DNA of 64,000 nt from Meles meles (taxonomy: Eukaryota; Chordata; Mammalia; Carnivora; Mustelidae): NCBI RefSeq assembly GCF_922984935.1, contig NC_060083.1, positions 45,475,203 to 45,539,202 on the forward strand, read 5' to 3'. The notes under the pieces were generated by a model, which did no database searches, was not told where the DNA came from, and saw only the letters and a program-made list of their open reading frames with translations. Positions 11,501-23,600 of the stretch are shown here, piece after piece. A program made the position numbers and the translations under genes. Position 1 is the stretch's first letter. Each line of letters opens with the position of its first letter.

Positions 11501-14500
11501 AAAAGAAAGTGTTAAGAAAATCGTAAGGAAGAGGAAACATATTTGAGGCACTGTACTTTATTTATTAAGAAAAGTCAACACATAAGTGAACTCACAAGTT
11601 CAAACCCATGTTGTTCAAGGGTCAGCTGCCTACAGTACCAGGAGAGGGCCCTGTACCTATTTGTCCCTCTATGGACCCTGGGCTCCACGACAAGGTGTTG
11701 CTCTGAAAAAAGGGAAAGGCAGCTTTCTCCAGGGACCAGCCCAGCCGGGAGAGTCATGTTAGTTGGATCAGGAAGTGAGGAGTGCCAGTTCAGGGATATG
11801 CATGAAGACTTTTTTCTCTCTGAGTCGTTTGAAAAAGAAGTCACCTCACCCCAGAGTCGTTCAGCATACATCACCTAAGAACAAATAGGAGATCTACCAC
11901 ATAAGCTACAATCCTGTTATCACACGCAGGAAGTTCAACATTGAAACGCTGATAGAATATAATCTAGTAGACAGTCTCTATTTAAATGTTCACTGTTGTC
12001 CCAAACATTTCGCCTTATAGATTCATTTTTGTGGGGTTTTTGTTGTTGTTGTTGTTGTTTTGTTTTGTTTTGTCCCTGATGGGCAATCTCAACAAGGACC
12101 AGGTGTTACATTTGGTTGTCCCATCATTGTATTCCCCTTTAATCTAGACCAGATCCCAATAACTTTTGGTCTTTCAGGACATTTTTAAGTTCAGGCAAGT
12201 TGTTTGTAAAATGCCCCACAACTGGATTTTCCTGATGGTTTCCCCACGATTAGACTCAGGTTAGTCATTTAGGCAAGTGCTCTACCTAAGCAATCTTGGG
12301 TCTTTCCCACACCTTGAGACCCTGTGACTGTTCTGCTCCCCAACAATCTTTCACTGATGAATTTAGCATTCATTTATGACCTCTGCCTAAGCCAATTCAT
12401 TTTTTTAAGGGGGGAAGGAAGGGGCAGAGGGAGAGAGAGAGAATCCCAAGCAGGCTCCCATGCCCAGAACAGACTCTGAGATCATGGCCTGAGCTGAAAT
12501 CAAGAACTGGACACTTACCCAACTGCACCACCGCCCCCCCCCCCCAGTCAATTCTTAAATTGGGAGTTGCAAAATGGTGATTTTCTAACTCATTATTCCT
12601 TCTACATTTATTAGTTGGCATTCTACTATAAGAGAGAGCTTGTCCTCTTCCCCTCTCACCTCTGCTCCCTCTCCCCTATGTCCCCCTCTTGTATCATTAC
12701 GGATTATTTTTACCCTGCTCTAAATCATCACCATCACTATCTTCATTGTTTCAATTTATCCCTAATTTGTGCAGTAGGAGCCCCAAACACACTTGCATCC
12801 TTTTGACATTTCCCATCAGTCCTTGAGCACCTTCCTCCTTCTGCCATGGGCTCATCCTATACTTTCCTCACCCCAGGTCTGGGCTCAGCAATTTCTCCAA
12901 GGAGCTTGGATTCCTTTTGGCAGGAAATGGTATTTAGAAATCAAAATCTGGGCAGCTGGTGCTCATTGCTTCTGGGGTGTCACTTATAGCCATTAGTCAA
13001 TACTAATATTCCAAATAAAATCTAAGTGTGCAAGATTTTCCTCATCTTCTCTCATTCCATATTTGTACCTCCTTTCTCCCTCAGTGAGAATTTAATTCCC
13101 AAGAACATTAATATATGTATTCATTTATTCTGTCCTCTAATATTCAAAAAGATCTCAAAATTGCTAAATGACCGCTGCTACCTATCATAAACTTAAGTAA
13201 AAATCAAGATGTATTTGCAGTTCTTTCTGTCCTCAGAATAGCCTAAAACCACTTACAGCATTTATGGAAATATTCAACATCTGTGCTGCCCACTGTGGTA
13301 GTCACATGTGGTCACTGAGCACTATGACGACTACGACTGAGATACTGAACTTTTAATTTTATATCAGCATTTTTGTTTACTTAAGTATTTTCATTTTTCA
13401 TTTAAGTATTTATTTTTTTAAGATTTTTATTTATTTATTTGACAGACAGAGATCACAAGTAGGCAGAGAGGCAGGCAGAGAGAGTGGGGGAAGCAGACTC
13501 CCTGCTGAGCAGAGAGCCCAATGCAGGGGCTCGATCCCAGGCCCCTGGGATCATGACCTGAGCCGAAGGCAGAGGCCTTAACCTACTGAGCCACCCAGGC
13601 GCCCCTCATTTTCATCTAAGTATTTAAACAAACACTCACATGTGGCTGTTGGCTACTGTATTAAGAAGTACAGCCTTGGGGTACCTGGGTGGCTCAGTGG
13701 GTTAAAGCCTCTGCCTTCAGCTCAGGTCATGATCCCAGGATTCTGGGATCAAGCCCCACATCAGGCTCCCTGCTTGGTGGCAAGCCTGCTTCCTCCCACC
13801 CCTCCACCTGCCTCTCTGCTTACTTGTGATCTCTGTCTGCCAAATAAATAAATAACATCTTAAAAAAAAACAAAAAGAAGGGGCGCCTGGGTGGCTCAGT
13901 GGATTAAGCCGCTGCCGTCGGCTCAGGTCATGATCTCAGGGTCCTGGGATCAAGCCCCGCATCGGGCTCTCTGCTCCGCAGGGAGCCTGCTTCTTCCTCT
14001 CTCTTTGCCTGCCTCTCTGCCTACTTGTGATCTCTCTCTCTGTCAAATAAATAAATAAAATCTTTAAAAAAAAAAAAAAGAAGAAGTACAGCCTTAGCCT
14101 ATGTCTCACTTAGGATATACAGTCAGAATATTATGAACAAAGGTAACTAGAATTAATTCCCTTTTCTATATGGTTATGCTAACAGTCTAATAGGTGGATG
14201 GATTCACTTACCCACACTTAGCTTCAGAGTTAACTTTTTTCATTCTTTTTAATTTATTTGTATTTTTGGATTATGTACAACATTTACATGTTTCAAATTT
14301 TAAATCTATATAAAAAGTAAATGGAAGGAAGTCTCATTTCCATCCTCATCCCTTTTACCTTATTCACACCCACACTAGAGGAGATCATTTTCATTAGTTC
14401 CAATTTATTCTGTTTCTTTTCACAAAAATAAGTACAAATTTCTCTTTTTTACATAAAAGATAAAATACAATACCCACTCTTTGATTCCTTGGGGTTTGTT

Positions 14501-14586
14501 TGTTTGTTTAATTGGCTTGGTTTGCTCTTTGGTTTTTTAACAATATGCCCTGGAAATCACTCTATGCTGCTACTTGCAGACCCTCC

Positions 14587-14623
<37 letters not shown>

Positions 14624-17600
14624 TTTAATTACTGCATTTGACTCACTGCATGACTGGAGGACCATAATTTATTCAACCAATCTCACGGGTATTTACATTA
14701 TTTCTAATATTTCACTATTGCAAATACAGCTGAAGTGAAGAATCTAGGGCAGCTGTTGTCTGTCTATAGAGAAGTCTTCCATGTAAATTCCTGGGTCAAG
14801 CAGAAGACACAGGATTGATTTTGTTAGATACTGACAACCCCTTTCCATTGGCCTTGGGCCACTTTGTCCTCTCCCTAGCATTGGATGAGAGACTTTCCTG
14901 AAGCCCAGCCTGGACCAAGTGCACAGCTAGCTAAGGGTGCAAGCCAGTACTTGAACCCCAATCTGTCAGCTCCTGATCCACAGCCAGAAGCAGACTGCAA
15001 AGGCCAAAACTCCACACAGCCATTTCTTAGAGAGCTTTTCCTTCTGCCCTCCATGCCAACCTCTCTGATCTTGGCAGAAGACAGGGAATTCTCATTTGAA
15101 GTCGAGGCTCATAATTAAATAGCTCAAATACTGAAAGGAGTCCCAGAGAATGGTGTGCCAGGAGGTAAAGTCACTCTTCCATCTGGAACTGATGATGTGA
15201 TTTGCTTTGGTCAGTGGGATATTAGCAAATGTGAGGCAAGCAGAAGCCTGGAAAGTGCTTGGGACTTGGGGCTTGTCCTCCCTTGCTGCTGAGACTGCCT
15301 TGTGGAGTACCCTGGCCCCCTCCTGGAGGACAAGAGAGCACACCATCCTAGACCTTGCAGCCTTCCCAGCTGAGACACCAGCCATGTGAAGGAGAGTGTC
15401 CTAGACCACCCTGCCCCAGCTGAGTAGCCCAGACCAGCAAAACCACCCAAATGATCAAAAACATCATGAGAAATGAAACATGGTTGTTTTAAGCCACAGA
15501 ACTGTGGGATGGTTTGTTACACAGCAGAAACTGACTGATACATTGAGCTCCTCACCCCTGTAGCTTCCACTTGTCCTGTCCCCTGGTCAGAATCTCTATT
15601 TCAGTGATCTGCCCCCTCTCCTTCATTCTTCTAGAACCCTGTCTTGCTTTGTCAACTCTCACCCTGGCCTTATCACAGGAACGAAGTCTTCCCAGTGAAC
15701 TCTGGCCCCATGGCCAAGACTGCCTTGTAACAATTCCTTATGGTTTGAAAAACACTTCTACACCCATGACTTTCCCCAACCCCACCACCTCTCTGAAAGA
15801 GAGACATCATTATCCCCACTTTTCAGAAAGAAATAACTAAAGGTCAGAGAGGTTGTCAGACATACTAAAATCACACAGCCAGCCAGTGACTCTTCTGATT
15901 CCAAACCCTATGTTCTTTCTACCTCATCTCATATGGATTAGATCACAGGCCTCCCAGCTGGCAGATGTCCCCACTGATAACAGTTCACCTGAATTTCTGA
16001 ATGTCACCTGACTTGGATTCCTCACCTTGGCCTTGCCTGTGGTCGGAACACCGGCTGCTGGATCCAAATCAGCCTTCCTAGATGTCACCTACCGGCTAGG
16101 GCTGCAGCTGTCATCTGCAGCCAACCCCACGGATTTATGATCTGTTGGCCAGATTTGACTTCCCTCCAGAGCTATTCCTTCTGGATTTGTCCCCTGAGGC
16201 CCTGCCCCTCCCTGGTCTTAGATCTACTCAGCCCAGCCCCTCCCACACTGTCTGCACAGCCCCAGCAGGGAGAGGCAAGTTCCACTCCACAAGAGTAAGG
16301 GAAGGAGATTAATAGCTATTATTAATTCCTGCTTAACTACTCCTGAGTTTATGGGCCACTTCACCAAGAGAACCAAGGTTTTACAGCTGGATCTTTTTTA
16401 CAACTGGATCTGAGTACTTATATCTGTGAGGTTAGAAATGTGTCTCTACACATATAATCATTAAAATTGATGAGGAGTACAAAGTAGGTCCATATGTCCA
16501 AAACAAGTCATGTGGTCAAGTCCAGATTGAAGAATGGAGAAACTCTACCTTTTGGGGAGGGAAGTGACAAAGGTCCACTGCAGAGGGTCACACGTACAGG
16601 GATGGGAGGGGTTCTTACTGAGCTCAGATGGTCTTTTTGGAGATGCACTTCTTGCTTGTCTCACAGCTCAATGGAGAGAAGTCACAGGGTCCCCCTAGCC
16701 CGTCAGCCTCTTACTGGGAGTCTCAGTATTGAAGAAAGGTCCACACCACCTTCTACTGCGCTTTATGCATCTGAAACCATCCTGGGAATCTCCTGGGAAG
16801 CAATTCTGACCAGCTTATCCCCAAGATGAATTCTGGAGAAGGGAGTTTATGTCTACCACCTGATCTGGCTGATTCTAGCTTAGACTGTACTGGGAGGTCC
16901 CAGGGCAACAGACTTGGACCCCCTCTGGAGAACAAACTCTCTGGCAGTTCATCCCATGGCCTCAGTGCTGTGTCTGCTACTCGGTGATCACGCCATAAAT
17001 ACTCATCAAATCGAAGATGGATAACTGAGTGAGTGACAGTCATCCAGCCAGCAATCCCCTCACTGGAGAGCTGTCCAGCGGACCAGACAAAGACACCATA
17101 GAACACCGCCAAGGGTAATCATGCTTTGGAGGGGCACTTCTAACCCCGAGATTCTGCCTTCCTGAAAGCTCCCTCTTTCACTGGCTGTCTCATTGTAGAG
17201 GCAACATCTAACAGGACCCAGAGGTGACATGGTCTAATAAATTCTACTCTGAAATCAGCTTTGGCAGATTACAGGTGGAGAGGGTCAAAATGTGTATATT
17301 CAGCAATGCCACTGCCAAATGTCCACCCTAGATAGACCCTCCCACATGTGCAGAAGCAGCAGAATGCAAGGAAGCTCCCCGCAGTGCCGCTCTGAATAGC
17401 GGGGAAATCAACAAGGTACGTTCTTGTACCTGTCTCTCAGTAGAACCAATAAATAAATACACTGGGCTCTATTTCATATACTGGAACACCACACAACAGT
17501 TAAAATCAATCTACACGGGGCACTTGGGTGGCTCAGTCGGTTAAGCATCTGCCTTCAGTTCAGGTCCTGATCCCACGGTCCTGGGATTGAGCCTCACATC

Positions 17601-20600
17601 AGGCTCCCTGCTCGGTGAGGAGTCTGCTTCTCTCCCTCTCCCTCTGCCTGCTGCTCCCCCTGCCTGTTCCCTCTCTCTGTCAAAATAATCTTTTAAAAAA
17701 TAAAATAAAATGAATCTATCTGTATCTACCTCTATACTTATGTCAAGAACCATGTTACTTACATAAACTAGAACTCTCCCAAACCTAAGCGGCTCGTACT
17801 ATCATTTCATTAGGGAACATTTAAAATCCCATATCCTAGGGACAGATTGTGTACATCTAAACACATTGGTAGGCAAGGCAGGCAAACATTCAGGGGTGTG
17901 ACACCATCCACCTCAAGCCAGGGGTCACCTGCGGGGACAGAAAGCAGTGGAAGTGGGACCGAGGAGGGGTACCAGCGGCGTTACACTTCTTCTTTCTTAT
18001 AAAGACATAGCAAGAACACAAGAAAGTGGGGTCAGCATTCCCATCCTGGAGATGATACTCAGAGGACCGTTTGGTTATTTCCTACACTCTCTGCATTCAT
18101 TCATTGAGCAAATATTCCATGAGCAACTACTCTGTGCAAGGCACCGTTCTCGGCCCCCCCGGGAAATAGGCAGACACGCCCCGCCCTGCTGGAGCTCACA
18201 CTCTTCTTTGTTTGAAACACATACGATCCCTTATTTTTATTTTTAATCCATAAATACAATCCTTGACCACTGAATGTAAAGTGCTCTGCCTTTCTCCAAT
18301 CTCCTCCCCCACCCCACCCCAGTCTGCTCAGTTTTCTCCTCCCCAGAACATTCCACTTTCACCTTCCGCCCTTAGCAACCCCCCTGGGTCTTCAGCCATT
18401 GCACGCGTAGTGTGACCAGGCTATGTCCCGGGGACACAGCGTCCCCTGCGCAGCTCTCTCCCTCCAGTAGGGCCTGGCCCCCCTTCACACCACATGCCAG
18501 AGCCGGTCACAGCCATCCTGTGACAGAGTCCCCATCTCCACCCTGTGGGTAAGCTGCCACCTGGCTACCCTCTCCCGCTGTCTCATCACTGTCGTCACCA
18601 ACTTCCTGGTCACCCCACTGCCGTTCCCTGAGACCCTGAGCCCGCCTCGGTCTTGTCCCACCCCAATGCCTGCCGTACCCTAGATTCCAACGCCAGCTAC
18701 ATGCAAACCTTCCATTTCTGGGCCTCTTGCACATTGCTGACCTCCCCGCCCACCGCAGCTACACCCTAAATTGTCATGCCATCCCCCAAAGCCGTCCTCC
18801 TTGGAAATCTCCCACCTCCCTCTCTCTGAACTCTGCCTTCTCTTCCAGCTACCCACTCTCTCCCCAAACACTTAGTGACCTCAGAGAACCCCCAGCCCTT
18901 CACCTCCATTTTCTTCCTGCCTCTCTGGCTCCTGCCAGCCCCCCTCTCCATCCCTCCCAGTGATACACTGAGCCACCTCCTCTCCTCTGTACCCTTCATG
19001 CCATCCCCTGTATCTCAGCCTTCACAGCCGACACCCAGCACATACCTGGACCAAAGCCACACCCTTTACTCCCAGCATCCCAGGACTAAATCACCCCCTA
19101 GAAAGTCAGGCACCTGCCATGGTCAGTCTGGGGCTCTGTCAATGCTGCTCCCCGGCTTTGGTGGGGTCCCTCTCCCCTCCCTTCTGTGATTAGTTGAGCC
19201 TTCATTTCCAAATCCCCTGGTTCAACCCTGATCCCTGATTTCCAGCAGACAACTGCCCCCCTTTTCTGGAAAATCTGAGTAAGTAGACAGGATTCCCTGC
19301 AACTCAGTTGCCTCTACCCCAGGAAAGGGGGCACCCTTCTACCCACCTCTACCCCTACCAGTCCTGCCTCTCAGCCTCAGTCTCGTACCTCCCCTGCACA
19401 GAATCCTGGGTGCCTTGTTACCCCCACCCCTCACCTTCCACACCCAAACACCAAGCTCTGCCAATTCACTTCCTAAATACTTCTTTCATCCTCCCCTCCC
19501 TCAAGCCCAAGGTTTACCACAAGTCTAGTTCAGGGTCATCCCCAACTCTGGCCTTTCCAGCTCCAGCCATGACCCTCCAACCACCCTCCATGGGGCTGCC
19601 AGAGAGATGCTCCGAAAACACCCATGTCCCATCATCAAACCCCCACTTAAAACTTATGAAGGGGTCCATGTCACTCACAGGACATAACAGGACGAGGCCC
19701 AAGCACCCAGCACAGCCCCCAGTGCCCTCCACAACCTGAGAGCGTGTCTGCGGCTTACACTCCCTGCTTCAGCCTCACACCCGCCCTTAAGTCCCCTCAC
19801 AGATCTCTGGCTTTTTCTCACCTCTGTTTCTGCTCAAGCTCTTCACCGGCCCCAATGCCCTCCCCCTCCTCCTCAGTCTTTCAGATTCAGCTCAAGGGGC
19901 CCTTCTTCCAGGAAGCCTTCCCTGGCTACCCCAGACCAGGTTAGGCATCCGCCTTTACATTCCCAAAATGCCTAGCGCATCTGCCTCTAGCAGAGCCACT
20001 ACCAAAATGTTTAATAACTTTCTCTCCTAGTGAGTTTCTCTCCCACCTGATGCACATGGCAAGTGACCTTAAAAAGACATCTGCACAAAACGCCCAAAGG
20101 CGGAGGGGAAGGCAGGATGAACTCTTGAAGATTTCAAGGTACAGGCACCAATCACAACCCCCCCAAAGCTGGCAGTCATCCCATCCACCTGGGCATGTCC
20201 ACACTCTCATTGGCCAGGCATGGGACTGCCCACCACCTGCTGTCATTCAGACTCATCACCTGGGTGGGGATATTCTCACAGAGTCCCTCCACGGGGGGGT
20301 CTTCTGGGCCACATGCCCCATTCCCAAGCACCCTATGGCCAGCACCCCATAAACTCCCTAGGCACAGTGCCTTCATGCCCACCTCCCTGGAGCACTATAC
20401 CTTGGCCAGGGATCTCACTATGGGACTTTCCATAATGCCTCGAAGGAAGATCAGGTCCAGTTCTGCAGCCCCCGTGGCATTGGGGAGCGATCCCAGGTTG
20501 TCCAGGACTTGCTGCATGGCTGGGGAGAAGGGGCAGGTGATGAGACACAGAAACTAGTGGGGCACCAGAGCAATCCCACCTCTCCTCCCCCATGTCCAGC

Positions 20601-23600
20601 AGAAGAAGCCCCTCTCCAGCAGCCCCTCCCCCCTGCCCAGTTCGGGCACTCCCGGTCCCTGAATGTCCAGGGCTTGGGTCTAGGGACAGGCAGGGGACAG
20701 TTTCCTTGAGCTGGTCTCCAGGCCTTAGGTAATGCTAGCCTAGGCAGGTGGGAGGGTCTGGGAATCAGGAAATGGACTCTGATGTGGGAGGAGGGGAGAA
20801 AGGGAAGCACTTGTCAGGTCCCAGGTTCTGCCTGAATCAGAGAGCCACAGACTCCTCACATGATCTCTGGATGGGCTGAAGTCCCAGGACTCAGCCACCT
20901 GCACCTAGGGGGCTCAGGGATAGGAGAGACAGTACTTGGAGCGTGTTCCTGAGTGCGGGCCCAGAGTCAAGAAGGCAGTCATGCAGGAGGTCAGAGCCTG
21001 TACAGTACGCAGTACAACGGCAGCACTAATTCCACATGATTTTTCAAAAGTCATGGTCCCTCACTGGCCTCAGTCTTTCCCTCCTGTAAAATGGGTGAGT
21101 GAAACTGGACAGTGTCTACAGGCTCTTCGGCTCAGTCAGAGAGTGATCTATTAACGTTGAGAAGTTAATATAGGTCATAGGAAGCCAAAGCTATGGCCCA
21201 GAACATTGACAGGAGCTGGGGAGACAGGCACCTAGGGAAGATGTGGGTGCCAAAGGGCAGAGATTAGACCAAGTCAGCCCAGGGATCAGCAACCCCTCAG
21301 CCTGCCATGGGACATAACCAAGGACATGAGAACACCTGACACGGCTATGGCAGTGGCTGCTGAGATCTGAGGTGGGGCTTGTCTGTATTCACCCACGGAG
21401 GTGGGAGCTCCTAGCTGTAGCAGGTTCTGGGGGGAAGAAGGGAGAAGCAGAGTGTGCCCAGCTGGGGGCAGAGATGGGCAGGGGGTATCATTACTCTGCC
21501 ACCCAGCCACCCACGCCTGCATCTACATAACAGAGCTCGATCCATGGAGGGGGGCGGACACAGTCCCCGGCTCCTCTCACCACTCTTGTCAGAAGCCCCT
21601 CCTCCAGGAAGGAACAGGGATGGGGAGGAGGGGGCACTGAAACTGGAGAAGCAGACATGGCTCAGGGATCCCCCTCCACCCCTCCTCCTCCCCACCTTCT
21701 CCAGAAACAACATCCAAGCCAGCCCTCTAGATCCCTCCTGCCCAGGCCTGGGCTTGGTATTGATCAGACACCTGCAAGGCCTTTAGAGGCCTCGGAAAGA
21801 AGCCAGGGCAGGGAGCCTTCCCACTCTGCCAGGGTATCCTGGGATCCACCCTCTCCAGCCATCCTCACCTACAGACTCACAAGCCTGTCAGCCTTGGAGG
21901 AGGACCGAGCCCAGGGGAGTGAGAGCCCTCTACCCAGGCCAGCTCCCTTAGGTTCCCGAGGGCCTGCTCCGGGGCCCCCTCCCCAGATGCCCAAACCCTG
22001 AGGAAGGAGGGTAGATGAAGGGGCCAGCTCTCCCCCCGCAGCCTCCCCACCCCACCCTTCCCTACCTTCCCTCCGGAGATCGGCTTCCTCAGAAGAGCCC
22101 AGGGATACACCCTCCAAGGAGGCCCCGCTGCCTGGGCTGCCCGCCATGGCTGCCCCCCACACCCGGTTCCGGGGCTCCACGAGTAGCCTCTACACAGCTG
22201 TCGCTGCTCTGCCAGCCCGAGGGGGGCCGCGCTCGAGGAGGCGGGACTCGGGGGGAAGCGCCAGCTGCGGGATTAGCCAATAGCAAGGCTCAGTCTCCCT
22301 GACCGCCTTGCTGATTGGCCAAAGCCCCAACGGAGCAGCCGGGTGGGGAGGGGGCGGTGCCAGAACCGAGAGTGGGGCGGTGGCAAAGAGTCCCGATCCT
22401 CCGGGACCTGATCGCACCTCTCACCCGGTGTTCGCACCCGCGGGGGTCCGGAGGGGGCGGCTGAGGGGAGGTTTGCAGGGCAAGGGGTTAAGGCTGCCAC
22501 CCCTTCAGAACCGAGGCGGTGCTCAGAGACCCCCCTCTCACAGCCCAGCTGTGGGAAACCCAAGGCGGGGTGTGGATTTGGCACCGGCTTGTTCCCGCCC
22601 CCCTCTTCTGGAAGTCTCTCCTCTAAAACCTCCATGCCACTTTCTCCTCTTGCCCTCAGACCTCTACGTTCCTTCTCCAGGCCCAGTTTCCTTTACAATG
22701 ACCTCCTCAGAATCAAAGGAAGCCCCCAAGAATAACTCTCAGTCCTCCGCAAGGAGCAGGGGCGCCACTGTGGCATGGGACAAATACTGCAAGCCCCAAA
22801 TGCCTCCCCCACCTGCTAGCCATGGGGGGGGGCGTGGGGGGCCGTGAGAAAAAGGAGGGGAAGGGAGCGGCCTCACAGTCTGACCCCACAACGCAGCAGT
22901 GGCCCCTCCCCTCCCCCATCTCACATTGGCTCCTCCCCTTAGGTTAGGGTTGCCTGGTGGGCAAATCAGGCATCTTGGAAGGGAAAAGGTGAGGATGCAT
23001 TCTCGCAGCTGGGACCCCGGTGGGCAGGAGCATAGAACTTGGCAGTTACCCCAGCCCAGTGCCTCCATTCCTCTGATACCCTGTACCCATGAGGACACCA
23101 CCAGCTGCGGCTGCCACCAGACAGCCATTCCCTGAGGAGTGGCACCAGGTCGAAATGCACCCCTGGTTGCCATGGCAGCAGGAGGGATTACACACTAGGA
23201 CATTAACCCAGGGATGCAGGAGAGATTTAAAGGGACAGCTTCACCTCAAAACGGCCCGCATCCCAGCTTTGATTCAAAGAAAAGAGGGAGTCAAGTAAAG
23301 AGGGCTGAGTGGGCAGGGCTCCAGGCCTGAAAACTCCAGGGGCAAGTTCTCTGAACACTCAGCCCATGCCATGGCCACATATCCCCCAGCCTGTCCCCCA
23401 CCCTCAGGAAAGGGCCCCTTCACTTTACTACAAGGAGAGGTCACACCATCTCCCCTCCGCAATGACAATGGCTGTGTTGAGCCATAGGGAAGGGAACTGT
23501 TGGCTTCACTCTGCAGGTCACAAGGCTGGAATCTCCTTGGGAAGGGAGCAGGGAGAAGGAGGGTGACTCTGACCTCAGAGGTGGGTGACTCTGACCACAG

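Larger units (their letters stand above)
10638..20400. other. MPP2: MPP2 intron between the two L27 exons
   Basis: 9.8 kb without an exon. It holds a MER2-type DNA transposon, MER5A-like sequence, L1 fragments, L2 and MIR remnants, a (TTA)n run and seven or eight Can-SINEs, all listed separately. The stretch 16,000-17,500 has no feature I can name. Confidence 0.8.

Noticed and set aside
18500..19770. C-rich frames resembling proline-rich proteins
   Set aside because: Pyrimidine-rich intronic sequence running into an L2 fragment; no splice-consistent exon.
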